Shown piece by piece: positions 1 to 7,939 of a stretch of DNA of 21,021 bases. Within the stretch, counting starts at the first letter, position 1; each line of letters begins with the position of its first letter. The notes under the pieces were generated by a model. It was given only the letters and a program-made list of their open reading frames with translations. It was not told the origin of the DNA and did no database searches. The position numbers and the translations under genes are program-made. Source of the stretch: Gallionella sp. (GTDB taxonomy: Bacteria; Pseudomonadota; Gammaproteobacteria; Burkholderiales; Gallionellaceae); NCBI GenBank assembly GCA_025362155.1, contig JANYHX010000302.1, positions 1 through 21,021 on the forward strand, read 5' to 3'.

Positions 1-168
1 TTGCCCAAGGCCGTGTTTGGCCAGACCAATCAGCGCAACGATAAACGTGAACTGGTCATTTTGCTTAAACCCACCATAGTGGATAACGACAGGGATTGGT
101 CCGATGACATCATGCACAGCCGTGATCGGGTCAATGGAATGCTGGAGCAGCAGGGCGCAAAACCTTGA
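1..168 (+). CDS. mshL: Secretin C-terminus, MSHA biogenesis MshL-like (3' fragment)
   Basis: The reading frame is open from the left edge and ends in TGA at 166-168, so only the last 55 residues are visible. They contain ELVILLKPTIV, the hallmark C-terminal strand of type II/IV secretins (GspD/PilQ/MshL family), which form the outer-membrane channel for a pilus or secretion system. The name MshL rests mainly on context, because mshM and mshN follow directly (13 bp to mshM). The fragment alone could equally belong to another secretin. The 5' end lies outside the window. Confidence 0.8.
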   Translation: MPKAVFGQTNQRNDKRELVILLKPTIVDNDRDWSDDIMHSRDRVNGMLEQQGAKP

Positions 169-181
169 GGTTCTCCTAGAC

Positions 182-1138
182 ATGTATTTGCAACACTTTG
201 GTCTGCGCGAAACACCTTTCAGCTTAACTCCTGATACCAGTTTTTTCTTCGCTTGCTCAAGTTACCAAGAGGCGCTCAACACCTTGCTGGTAGCGGCTCG
301 CAACGGTGAAGGCTTTATCAAGATCACCGGCGAAGTAGGCAACGGCAAGACCTTGCTGTGCAGAAAATTCCTCGCCACGTTGAGTCAAGGCGTGCAAACC
401 ACTACGCTGATTGGTACGCAGAATCAAACTGCCGATGTGGCCACTGCGCAAAGTTTTATTACTGCATACATTCCCAATCCTTACCTCGAGCCGAAAAGTT
501 TGTTACTCGCGTTGGCGGAAGAATTTCGCGTACCGCTTGAAAAAGATGCTGACCAACATTTGCTGCTAAAGGGGTTGACGCGCGCGCTGCTGGAATGTGC
601 GCGCAACGGGCAGCGCGCGTTGGTGTGCCTGGATGAGGCGCAGGCCATGCCGCTGGAAAGTTTGGAAGTGTTGCGGCTGCTCACCAATCTTGAAACGGAA
701 AAGCGCAAATTGTTGCAGGTGGTATTGTTCGGTCAGCCAGAGTTGAATGAACGCTTGCGGCATCATTCGATACGTCAACTGCGCCAGCGCATCAGCTTTC
801 AATATGATCTCCAGGGCTTACGCAAAAATGAACTGGAACGCTATTTGCGCCATCGTTTGGCAGTGGCGGGATTTGCCGGTGAAACATTATTCAGTGCCAG
901 TGCGGTAGGCAAATTGCACCGTATCACAGGGGGCACACCAAGGCTGGTCAACATTGTTGCCCATAAGGCCTTGATGCTGGCGTTCAGCGATGGCAGACAG
1001 CAAGTGTCAGCCAGGCATATTCGCGATGCCGCAGCAGATACCCCTGAAGTACGCCGGGATTGGCTGCCGTGGGCGGTGGCGTTAACCGGCGCAGCGCTGG
1101 TGGTGTCGTTGGGAATTGCGCGGATGGTATTGCAATGA
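182..1138 (+). CDS. mshM: MSHA biogenesis ATPase MshM (ExeA/GspA-type AAA ATPase)
   Basis: This 318-residue protein begins MYLQHFGLRETPFSLTPD, the typical N-terminus of the ExeA/GspA/MshM family. The Walker A motif GEVGNGKT lies at about residues 50-57 and the Walker B motif ALVCLDE at about 146-152. One hydrophobic segment near the C-terminus (about 295-317, WLPWAVALTGAALVVSLGIA) should anchor it in the inner membrane. Family members use ATP to help assemble the secretin or pilus machine. The start at ATG 182 was chosen over an upstream ATG at 104 because the family homology begins exactly there and the longer form would overlap the secretin gene. Its stop overlaps the mshN start (ATGA), indicating translational coupling. 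Confidence 0.9.
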   Translation: MYLQHFGLRETPFSLTPDTSFFFACSSYQEALNTLLVAARNGEGFIKITGEVGNGKTLLCRKFLATLSQGVQTTTLIGTQNQTADVATAQSFITAYIPNPYLEPKSLLLALAEEFRVPLEKDADQHLLLKGLTRALLECARNGQRALVCLDEAQAMPLESLEVLRLLTNLETEKRKLLQVVLFGQPELNERLRHHSIRQLRQRISFQYDLQGLRKNELERYLRHRLAVAGFAGETLFSASAVGKLHRITGGTPRLVNIVAHKALMLAFSDGRQQVSARHIRDAAADTPEVRRDWLPWAVALTGAALVVSLGIARMVLQ

Positions 1139-2241
1139 GTGTCATTAACCAGATGCTCAATCAGCTCGAGCAGCGCGGCGCCCATACCGCGGCAGAGCAG
1201 ACCATGGTACGGGCCGTGCCGCCTGGCATACGCAATTTTACCGTGCCTTTGCTGGCAATTGGATTCACACTGGTGGCCGGAATTGCGGCATGGCAATGGT
1301 TGCCCGCACGCAAGCCGAATGCAGCAGCTGTCAGTATTACACCCCCGCCCTTATTGACCCTTAATGCCCCCTTGAATCCCGTCGGTCCTCACGAACCTGA
1401 TAAATTAATATCACAGCAACCACCTGTAGAAATGGTTCTCCCCGCAGCTGGATCAGCCACGGATCTGCCCGCTTCGCGACTGAGTTTTGAATTAAGTTCA
1501 GTACGGTTGCCTGCCGCCAAGGTGGTGGAAAAAAGTATTGCAGCAGAAAATCCATCTGTAACAGGAAATCCAAGCCAGGCCAACCCCGAGCCGCAGCTAA
1601 CAAAATATCCGGTATTAAATACCCAAGCTGCCGTTCAAACATCAACAGCCACCACGCCGATGAAGCAAGTGAGTGCTGCGCAACAGGCCGATGCGGAATT
1701 TCGTAAGGCGGCTGCGTTAATGCAACAGGGTCGCATTGATGATGCATTGGCGGGATATGGGACGGCGTTGCGCCTGGATGCGAGCCATGATGCTGCACGG
1801 CAGGCGCTGGTTGCCTTGCTGCTCGAGAGCAAGCGCAGCCCGGACGCCGAGCGTGTATTGCAGGAAAGGCTGAGCAGCAAACCCGATCATATCGGCTTCA
1901 CCATGATGCTGGCGCGCTTGCAGATAGAACGCGACGCAGTTGCTGAAGCCATTGCAACCATGGAAAAAGCATTGCCCTACGCCAATTCACACGCAGATTA
2001 CCAGGCCTTTATGGCAGCGTTATTGCAACGCCAGAATCGCAACGACGAGGCGATCGCGCATTATCAGCTCGCACTGCGCCTTGCCCCGAATAACGGGATT
2101 TGGCTGATGGGATACGGCATTTCCTTGCAGGCCATGCAGCGTAATGCCGATGCTAAAGCCGTATTCCAGCACGCCCTCGACACACACACGCTCAATCCGG
2201 ATTTACAGGCGTTTGTGCAGCAAAAGCTCAAAGGGATTTGA
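1135..2241 (+). CDS. mshN: MSHA biogenesis TPR protein MshN
   Basis: This 368-residue bitopic protein starts MSVINQMLNQLEQRG, a characteristic MshN N-terminus. A single transmembrane helix lies at about residues 35-56, followed by a long Pro/Ala/Ser/Thr-rich linker (about 60-180). Tetratricopeptide-type helical repeats fill about 183-360, for example the stretch AEFRKAAALMQQGRIDDALAGY. MshN is thought to be a periplasm-facing scaffold of the MSHA pilus machine. The start ATG overlaps the mshM stop. The gene ends 3 bp before the convergent comF stop, leaving no room for a separate terminator. The other msh genes (mshE, mshG, major pilin) are not to the right, so the cluster either ends here or is read entirely from the left. 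Confidence 0.88.
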   Translation: MSVINQMLNQLEQRGAHTAAEQTMVRAVPPGIRNFTVPLLAIGFTLVAGIAAWQWLPARKPNAAAVSITPPPLLTLNAPLNPVGPHEPDKLISQQPPVEMVLPAAGSATDLPASRLSFELSSVRLPAAKVVEKSIAAENPSVTGNPSQANPEPQLTKYPVLNTQAAVQTSTATTPMKQVSAAQQADAEFRKAAALMQQGRIDDALAGYGTALRLDASHDAARQALVALLLESKRSPDAERVLQERLSSKPDHIGFTMMLARLQIERDAVAEAIATMEKALPYANSHADYQAFMAALLQRQNRNDEAIAHYQLALRLAPNNGIWLMGYGISLQAMQRNADAKAVFQHALDTHTLNPDLQAFVQQKLKGI

Positions 2242-2244
2242 TGC

Positions 2245-2982
2245 TCAGAGGGCAGATTTTTGTGCTTCTGAACGCGGCAGTGTCCTAGCCACCACCCAGG
2301 CACTGATTTCAATCGCGCCTTTTTTCGACACGGCCTCGGCCAGCGCATTCAGGCTGGCACCTGTGGTTAACACATCATCCACCAGCACGACACGCTTTCC
2401 TGACAAATTTATATTGCAGGAAAATGCGTTGCGCACATTTTTCTTGCGCTCCTTCCATGGCAATGCAGATTGTGGAGGCGTGTCGCGTACACGCTGGCAG
2501 GCGTGGGGCAGCAATTTTAATTTCAGTTCATGGGCAAGTGTTGCGGCAAGCAACAGTGATTGATTAAAACCGCGTTCACGCAGTTTGGCGGGGTGCAGCG
2601 GCATGGCTATGAGGTAATCCGGCAAATGGTTTTTATCAATTCGCTGCGCCAGCTTTTTCGCAAAGGCATGTGCCAATGCCAGTTGCTCGCCGTATTTCAT
2701 GCCTTGTATCAGCTTGTCGAGGGGAAATGAATAGCCGAACATCGCGGTGGTGCGAGCAAATAAGGGGGGCTGTGCCAAACAATGCCCACACACTTCGCCG
2801 CTGGGAGTGGGCAACGCACAGATAGGGCAATGCGCTGCGTTGAAATAGGGGAGGGCGGCGTCGCAAGCTGCACACCAGAGCCCGTCATGGCTCATCGCGC
2901 CGCATTGTACACAGGGCTGTGACGGCAGCATGCGCTTGAATCCTGCACAAATGTTCAAAAAATAGTTGCGTGAAATTGACAA
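2245..2982 (-). CDS. comF: ComF family phosphoribosyltransferase-like protein
   Basis: The 245-residue protein has two N-terminal pairs of CxxC motifs (C24/C27 with C37/C40, and C52/C55 with C65/C68), which look like a double zinc-binding head. A type I phosphoribosyltransferase fold follows, with the PRPP-binding signature [13 protein letters not shown] at about 198-210. ComF (GntX in enterobacteria) is needed for uptake or processing of transforming DNA in competent bacteria; its exact chemistry is unsettled. The start is uncertain. The longest form uses TTG at 2982 with an AAGAG-like site upstream. An ATG at 2931 with AGGA nine bases upstream would give 228 residues. The gene is convergent with mshN and divergent from bioB. 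Confidence 0.9.
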   Translation of the reverse strand: MSISRNYFLNICAGFKRMLPSQPCVQCGAMSHDGLWCAACDAALPYFNAAHCPICALPTPSGEVCGHCLAQPPLFARTTAMFGYSFPLDKLIQGMKYGEQLALAHAFAKKLAQRIDKNHLPDYLIAMPLHPAKLRERGFNQSLLLAATLAHELKLKLLPHACQRVRDTPPQSALPWKERKKNVRNAFSCNINLSGKRVVLVDDVLTTGASLNALAEAVSKKGAIEISAWVVARTLPRSEAQKSAL

Positions 2983-3108
2983 GCTATTGCTCTTTCAAGG
3001 ATGATGCGTTTTTTGTCTGATACTCGCCGTTGCCAAGTTTCAGGCTGCGTAAGGATCAATGAATGTTGTCCTGAATATAACTCACCCAACTCTGACCAAC
3101 AAAATTTT

Positions 3109-4110
3109 ATGAATAGCCAAACTATCGAATTCATCCGTCCGGTTAAATCCCAGGCCCATGCCGCCAGCCAACGTTGGAGCGTGAAGGCGATTGAAGCCTT
3201 GTTCAATTTGCCGTTCGCTGATTTATTGTATCGCGCCCAGCAGGTTCACCGCGAGCATTTTGATCCGAATGCAGTGCAGCTCTCAACCTTGTTGTCGATC
3301 AAGACTGGCGGTTGCTCTGAGGACTGCGCCTATTGCCCGCAATCAGCGTTCAATTCTACAGGGGTGGAGAATCAGACCATGCTGGCGGTAGATGTGGTAG
3401 TTGCTGCTGCGCTTGCCGCGAAGCAAAGCGGCGCGAGCCGGTTTTGCATGGGCGCGGCGTGGCGCGAACCCAGCGCCGAAGATATGGGGGCGGTGGTGGA
3501 AATGGTTAAAGCGGTGCGCGGCTTGGGTATGGAGACCTGCGCCACGCTGGGTATGTTGAATGACAAACAAACCGAACAATTGCGTGACGCCGGGCTGGAT
3601 TATTACAACCACAATCTGGACACCTCTCCGGAATTTTATGGCGACATCATCAGCACGCGAGATTATCAGGATCGCCTGGATACCTTGGAGCGAGTACGCA
3701 AAGCGGGGATGCATGTATGCAGCGGCGGCATTGTCGGCATGGGTGAAAATCTGACGCAGCGCGCCGGGTTAATTGCCCAGCTCGCCAATCTGGAGCCTTA
3801 CCCGGAAAGCGTGCCGATCAACAATTTGGTGAAAGTGGAGGGCACGCCACTGGCGCAAGTTGAGGATATCGATCCGCTTGATTTTGTGCGCACCATCGCG
3901 GTAACGCGCATTACCATGCCGACCGCGCGGGTACGGCTATCGGCCGGACGCCAGCAAATGTCGGACGCCGTGCAGGCGCTGTGTTTTCTCGCCGGAGCGA
4001 ATTCAATCTTTTATGGTGAGCAATTGCTGACTACCGGCAATCCTGAGGTTGAAAAAGATCGCGCCTTGCTCTATAAGTTGGGCATGTATTCTGTCACAGA
4101 AAAACACTAG
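3109..4110 (+). CDS. bioB: Biotin synthase BioB
   Basis: This radical SAM enzyme inserts sulfur into dethiobiotin, the last step of biotin synthesis. The 333-residue protein has the [4Fe-4S] motif CSEDCAYC (C69, C73, C76). Further conserved cysteines occur in [16 protein letters not shown] and [11 protein letters not shown], with the arginine of RLSAGR, matching the ligands of the sacrificial [2Fe-2S] cluster. The length is close to the usual 320-350. In-frame ATGs at 3001 and 3004 would add 36 or 35 residues without family resemblance, so ATG 3109 was preferred, although no clear Shine-Dalgarno site precedes it. It is the first gene of the bioBFHCD run. The 126 bp between comF and bioB must hold its promoter, but I see no convincing -35/-10 pair. 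Confidence 0.96.
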   Translation: MNSQTIEFIRPVKSQAHAASQRWSVKAIEALFNLPFADLLYRAQQVHREHFDPNAVQLSTLLSIKTGGCSEDCAYCPQSAFNSTGVENQTMLAVDVVVAAALAAKQSGASRFCMGAAWREPSAEDMGAVVEMVKAVRGLGMETCATLGMLNDKQTEQLRDAGLDYYNHNLDTSPEFYGDIISTRDYQDRLDTLERVRKAGMHVCSGGIVGMGENLTQRAGLIAQLANLEPYPESVPINNLVKVEGTPLAQVEDIDPLDFVRTIAVTRITMPTARVRLSAGRQQMSDAVQALCFLAGANSIFYGEQLLTTGNPEVEKDRALLYKLGMYSVTEKH

Positions 4111-4184
4111 CCACACAGATCACCGCGTGCGCGGAAAAAGACAACAACAGATAGTAGTTTTGTCTGTGTCTTCTGAGGCAAAAA

Positions 4185-5456
4185 ATGCCTTACACTGAAT
4201 TACAAAATGAACTGAACCAGCGCGCCGCGCTGGGCTTGCTGCGCCAGCGGAGCATATTGCAAAGCGCACAGTCGCCGCACATCGTGGTGGATGGCAAATC
4301 CTATTTGTCATTTTGCAGCAACGATTATCTGGGCCTTGCCAACCATCCCCAGCTCATTCGCGCGCTGCAACAAGGTGCCGAGCAATACGGTGTGGGGGCA
4401 GGCGCCGCCCATCTGGTGAGCGGACATTTTCACTCTCACCATCAACTGGAACTTGAACTTGCAACCTTCGTCGATAAACCCGTCGCGCTGTTGTTCTCCA
4501 CCGGATATATGGCGAATCTGGGCGTTGTGCAAGCGCTGGTTGGTAAAGACGATACCGTGTTTGCCGATAAATTCAATCACGCTTCGCTGAACGATGCGAT
4601 GTTATTGTCGCGCGCCACAGTGAAACGCTATCGCCATAATGATGTGACGCAGTTGGCGCAACTGCTGAAACAGTCCAACGAGCATGGCAAATATACCGCC
4701 CCTGATGCCGAATCCAGCCATGCCCGTTTCCCTCTCTCCGGCTCTCCCCCGGAGGGGGAGAGGGATAAGGTCTCGCTGCGCGAGCCTCATGTTAAATGTG
4801 GGCGCAAGCTTGTTATCACCGATGCGGTATTCAGCATGGATGGTGATCTTGCATTGTTGCCAGAATTGCTGGATTTGTGCGAACAACATGATGCGTGGTT
4901 ACTGATCGATGACGCGCACGGCTTCGGCGTGTTTGGTAAACAGGGCCGCGGCTCACTGTCGCATTTTGGCATTACCTCGAAACGTATCATTTACATGGGA
5001 ACATTAGGCAAAGCGGCAGGCGTGTTCGGGGCGTTCGTTGCGGCTGAACAGATAGTGATCGACACCCTCGTCAACCATGCGCGCAGCTATATTTATACGA
5101 CCGCCACACCACCCGCGTTGGCGAACGCGTTGCTGGCAAGTTTGCAGCTGATTGCCAATGGCGATGCACTACGTGCCCATTTGCAAAGTCTGATCTCGCA
5201 ATTACGCAACGGCTTACGTGGCTTGCCGTGGGCTGTGATGCCCTCTGCAACTGCGATACAGCCTTTGCTAGTGGGCGACAATCAGGCGGCGTTGAATATG
5301 AGCAACGAATTACGTGAACGCGGCATCTGGGTCGCAGCGATTCGTCCACCCACTGTGCCGCAAGGGACGGCGCGTTTGCGTATTACCTTGTCCGCCGCGC
5401 ATAGTGCAGCCGATGTAACACGTTTGGCCGTGGCGTTACATGAGCTTGTCGCATGA
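4185..5456 (+). CDS. bioF: 8-amino-7-oxononanoate synthase BioF, with palindromic insertion
   Basis: This PLP enzyme condenses pimeloyl-ACP with L-alanine to give 8-amino-7-oxononanoate. Family signatures include FCSNDYLGL (residues 43-51), HASLNDAM, FSMDGD (216-221), the IDDAHG motif (241-246) and the PLP-lysine region GTLGKAAG with K276. The protein has 423 residues, about 39 more than the E. coli enzyme as I recall it. The excess is one block at about residues 165-205, between HNDVTQLAQLLKQS and GRKLVITDAVFSMDGD, coding for a Ser/Pro/Glu/Arg-rich stretch around a strong DNA hairpin (4742-4762). The frame is intact and all catalytic motifs are present, so the enzyme is probably active. A GAGG ribosome site at 4175-4178 sits six bases before ATG 4185. 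The gene starts 74 bp after bioB. Confidence 0.95.
   Translation: MPYTELQNELNQRAALGLLRQRSILQSAQSPHIVVDGKSYLSFCSNDYLGLANHPQLIRALQQGAEQYGVGAGAAHLVSGHFHSHHQLELELATFVDKPVALLFSTGYMANLGVVQALVGKDDTVFADKFNHASLNDAMLLSRATVKRYRHNDVTQLAQLLKQSNEHGKYTAPDAESSHARFPLSGSPPEGERDKVSLREPHVKCGRKLVITDAVFSMDGDLALLPELLDLCEQHDAWLLIDDAHGFGVFGKQGRGSLSHFGITSKRIIYMGTLGKAAGVFGAFVAAEQIVIDTLVNHARSYIYTTATPPALANALLASLQLIANGDALRAHLQSLISQLRNGLRGLPWAVMPSATAIQPLLVGDNQAALNMSNELRERGIWVAAIRPPTVPQGTARLRITLSAAHSAADVTRLAVALHELVA
4730..4764. repeat. REP-like palindrome inserted in frame within bioF
   Basis: Bases 4742-4750 (CTCTCCCCC) and 4754-4762 (GGGGGAGAG) form a perfect 9-bp stem with the 3-base loop GGA. An outer CCCTCTC at 4730-4736 can also pair with GAGAGGG at 4758-4764. 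This C/T-rich then G/A-rich arrangement resembles extragenic palindromic repeats found in many proteobacteria. It lies inside the block of bioF that has no counterpart in the standard enzyme. Whether it is a family with other genomic copies cannot be seen here, and no second copy was noticed in this window. Confidence 0.7.
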
Positions 5457-5466
5457 GCTGGGCTGC

Positions 5467-6249
5467 ATGAACTTGCACGTCGATCGCTATCCTTATACTG
5501 GCGCCGATGAATGCGGCATGCCGCTGCTGTTGATCCATGGCTGGGGAATGCATGGCGGAATGTGGGGCAACGTTACTGAAAAGCTGGCGCAATATTTTCA
5601 AGTGTTGGCACTAGATTTACCGGGGCATGGGCGGAGTGCGGACACGGCGCACTTTGATCTTGATAGCGTGGTGGATTGTCTGTCCGCACAATTCCGCGAG
5701 CCGCTCACGGTATGCGGCTGGTCGTTGGGTGGACAGGTGGCGTTACGCTGGGCGATGCGCTATCCGCAACAGGTGCAGGGTCTGATACTGGTCGCCAGCA
5801 CACCGAGTTTTGTGCGCCGGGAAGGCTGGAATCATGCGATGAGCGCAGAGTTGTTGCAAGAGTTCGCCGCTGCATTGCAGCAGAATTATGCATTGACCCT
5901 GAAGCGCTTTCTGGCATTGCAGCTGCGGGGCAGCGAGCAGGAACGCGAAATATTGGCGGTATTGCGTCAGGCATTATTCAGCCGCGGTGAACCGGATTTG
6001 AATGCCTTGCAGGGTGGCTTGGCGATCCTGCTTGAGTGTGATTTACGCAGTGCGCTGTCTTCGATAATGCAGCCTGCGTTGATCATTGCTGGCGAGCTTG
6101 ATGCGTTGGCGCCATGGCAGGCGTCACAATATATGTCGCAACAAATGCCGAATGCCGAATTGGTTAAAATAAAAGGTGCAGCGCATGCGCCGTTTTTGTC
6201 GCACGCTGAAGAATTTGTAAAACATACGGTAAGATTTTCTCATGGATGA
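5467..6249 (+). CDS. bioH: Pimeloyl-ACP methyl ester esterase BioH
   Basis: This alpha/beta hydrolase removes the methyl group from pimeloyl-ACP methyl ester, ending the BioC-initiated disguised fatty-acid route. In the 260-residue form the oxyanion region is HGWG (24-27), the nucleophile is S86 in GWSLGG, the acid is D212 in GELDALAP and the base is H240 in GAAHAPF. Spacing closely matches the E. coli BioH triad. An in-frame ATG at 5440 would overlap bioF by 17 bp and add nine residues without similarity, so 5467 was chosen, 10 bp after bioF. Its 3' end overlaps bioC by 8 bp. Having bioH inside the bio operon supports this identity over a generic esterase. Confidence 0.92.
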   Translation: MNLHVDRYPYTGADECGMPLLLIHGWGMHGGMWGNVTEKLAQYFQVLALDLPGHGRSADTAHFDLDSVVDCLSAQFREPLTVCGWSLGGQVALRWAMRYPQQVQGLILVASTPSFVRREGWNHAMSAELLQEFAAALQQNYALTLKRFLALQLRGSEQEREILAVLRQALFSRGEPDLNALQGGLAILLECDLRSALSSIMQPALIIAGELDALAPWQASQYMSQQMPNAELVKIKGAAHAPFLSHAEEFVKHTVRFSHG

Positions 6250-7129
6250 ATTTTTAATTGATAAACACCAAGTGGACAAACGCCAGGTGCGCCGTGCCTT
6301 TAACCGCGCGGCTGCAGACTATAATACGGCCGCTGTACTCCAGCGTGAAGTGTGTAGCCGGATGCTGGAGCGGCTCGAATATATCAAGCTGCAACCTGCC
6401 CGTATTCTCGATGTCGGCAGTGGTACGGGCTGGGGCACCCGCCAGTTGGCGCAACGCTACCCGAATGCGCAGATAATCGCGCTGGATATGGCCATAGGCA
6501 TGTTGCACATTGCGCGAGGACGTTCCGGCTGGTGGCAAAAATTGTTTGGCGGAGCCAAGCAAACATCAGTGTGCGCCGACTTGGAAGCGTTGCCCTTGGC
6601 GGCGAACAGCCTCGAAATGGTGTGGTCGAATCTGACCGTGCAGTGGTGCAATGATTTGCCGGCGACATTTGTTGAATTGCACCGTGTGCTGAAAGTGGAG
6701 GGGCTATTGATGTTCAGCACTTTCGGCCCGGATACCTTGAAAGAACTAAGGTTGGCATTCAATGGCGTGGACCAGCACAACCATCTCAACCGTTTCGCCG
6801 ATATGCACGACCTCGGCGACATGCTGGTACACGGCGGTTTTGCCGAGCCGGTGATGGATATGGAATATTTGACGCTGACCTATGACGATGTGCGCGGTGT
6901 GTTGCAAGACCTCAAAACAATAGGCGCGCACAATGTCACCGCAGGAAGAGCCCACGGGTTGATGGGAAAAAATGCCTGGGCGCGCCTGATAGAAAATTAC
7001 GAGCGCTTACGCAGTAACGGCAAGCTGCCCGCGACGTTTGAGGTGGTATACGGGCATGCCTGGAAGCCGCAACCGAAACAAACCTCGGATGGACGTGCCA
7101 TCATTAAAACTTCCTTTAAATTGAAATGA
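6242..7129 (+). CDS. bioC: Malonyl-ACP O-methyltransferase BioC
   Basis: This SAM-dependent methyltransferase methylates malonyl-ACP so that the fatty-acid machinery can extend it to the pimeloyl chain. The 295-residue protein has the N-terminal VRRAFNRAAADYNTAA typical of BioC, motif I LDVGSGTGWG (56-65), and the family-diagnostic stretches WSNLTVQWC and FSTFGPDTLKELR. It is about 40 residues longer than the E. coli protein as I recall it, mainly from an extra segment around GRSGWWQKLFGGAK and a longer C-terminus. The start overlaps bioH by 8 bp and the stop overlaps bioD as ATGA, so translation is probably coupled throughout. Confidence 0.94.
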   Translation: MDEFLIDKHQVDKRQVRRAFNRAAADYNTAAVLQREVCSRMLERLEYIKLQPARILDVGSGTGWGTRQLAQRYPNAQIIALDMAIGMLHIARGRSGWWQKLFGGAKQTSVCADLEALPLAANSLEMVWSNLTVQWCNDLPATFVELHRVLKVEGLLMFSTFGPDTLKELRLAFNGVDQHNHLNRFADMHDLGDMLVHGGFAEPVMDMEYLTLTYDDVRGVLQDLKTIGAHNVTAGRAHGLMGKNAWARLIENYERLRSNGKLPATFEVVYGHAWKPQPKQTSDGRAIIKTSFKLK

Positions 7130-7785
7130 ATTATTTCGTTACCGGCACGGATACCCATGTCGGAAAAACACTGATCAGTTGTGCTTTGCTGCATGGCTTT
7201 GCCACGCGCGGTAAACGCGTGGTTGGCATGAAGCCGATAGCAGCGGGCTGCAATAACGATGGGCAGAATGAAGATGTACTGCAATTGCGCGCGGCCAGTA
7301 ATGTGGAGGTCAGTTATGAACTGACTAATCCATATTGTTTTCTCCCGGCGATCGCGCCACACCTAGGGGCTCAACAAGCCGGGATCGAGATTCAATTGCC
7401 GCGCATTGTAACGGCCTATCAAAAATTGGCGGCGCAGGCGGATGTGGTAATCGTGGAGGGGGTAGGTGGTTTATGTGTGCCGCTGAATGCGCAGCAGGAT
7501 AGTGCTGATATGCTAAAGGCACTCGGGCTGCCTGTTATTTTAGTAGTGGGCATACGCTTGGGATGCTTGAATCACACACTGCTTACGGTCGAAGCGATTA
7601 ATGCTCGCGGCTTATTACTGACAGGCTGGGTGGCTAATGTCATCGAGGTAGATATGCCGCAATGGGAAGAAAATATTGCCGCATTGCAACAGCGCATTGC
7701 TGCGCCGTTGCTGGGCATCGTACCCTATTTGCGAAATGCAGATGCGCGCGTTGCGGTCAGGCAACTGGAGCTGGATCGTTTGTAG
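7126..7785 (+). CDS. bioD: Dethiobiotin synthetase BioD
   Basis: BioD is the ATP-dependent enzyme that closes the ureido ring from 7,8-diaminopelargonate and CO2. The 219-residue protein starts MNYFVTGTDTHVGKT, the variant P-loop GTDTxVGKT at residues 7-15. It also has the conserved GMKPIAAGC, VIVEGVGGLCVPL and LVVGIRLGCLNHTLL stretches. The start codon overlaps the bioC stop by four bases. It is the last gene of the operon, and bioA, which supplies its substrate, must be elsewhere in the genome. Downstream lies the inverted-repeat element at 7800-7922 and then a convergent gene. Confidence 0.95.
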   Translation: MNYFVTGTDTHVGKTLISCALLHGFATRGKRVVGMKPIAAGCNNDGQNEDVLQLRAASNVEVSYELTNPYCFLPAIAPHLGAQQAGIEIQLPRIVTAYQKLAAQADVVIVEGVGGLCVPLNAQQDSADMLKALGLPVILVVGIRLGCLNHTLLTVEAINARGLLLTGWVANVIEVDMPQWEENIAALQQRIAAPLLGIVPYLRNADARVAVRQLELDRL

Positions 7786-7799
7786 GATCAATCCCCTTA

Positions 7800-7922
7800 T
7801 TCCAATTTGCATTAGGAAGGAGCACAAGGTGGCGAGGATGAGGCGACGAAGACAGCACACCTGGTGCGGCTAGGAGCCGAAGACGAAGCCAACGTAGTGA
7901 TCGTTTCTAATGCGAATTGGAA
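7800..7922. mobile_element. MITE-like inverted-repeat element, 123 bp, possible TTA target duplication
   Basis: The ends are TTCCAATTTGCATTAG at 7800-7815 and CTAATGCGAATTGGAA at 7907-7922, a 16-bp inverted repeat with one mismatch. The inversion continues inwards imperfectly: GAAGGAGCACAAGGTGGC (7816-7833) resembles the complement of 7888-7906. The element is flanked by TTA at 7797-7799 and 7923-7925, which may be a 3-bp target duplication. The interior has no credible gene. This fits a miniature inverted-repeat transposable element moved by an enzyme encoded elsewhere. Lying between the converging bioD and propeller gene, its transcript could also fold and serve as a terminator for both. 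Confidence 0.65.
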
Positions 7923-7939
7923 TTACTCACTGCCGAAAT

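Noticed and set aside
841..1296. Minus-strand open frame of 151 codons across the mshM/mshN junction
   Set aside because: It lies antisense to two well-supported overlapping genes and shows no family motif.
4113..4169. ACACAGA/TCTGTGT inverted repeat and CCGCGTGCGCGG between bioB and bioF, considered as an attenuator or terminator
   Set aside because: The arms are only 5-7 bp, the larger pair is 43 bases apart, and no T-run follows; too weak to call.
7816..7906. Interior of the inverted-repeat element as a small gene or RNA
   Set aside because: Frames through it only extend from neighbouring sequence and lack a ribosome site; the interior similarity is to its own complement, which fits a transposon-derived repeat.
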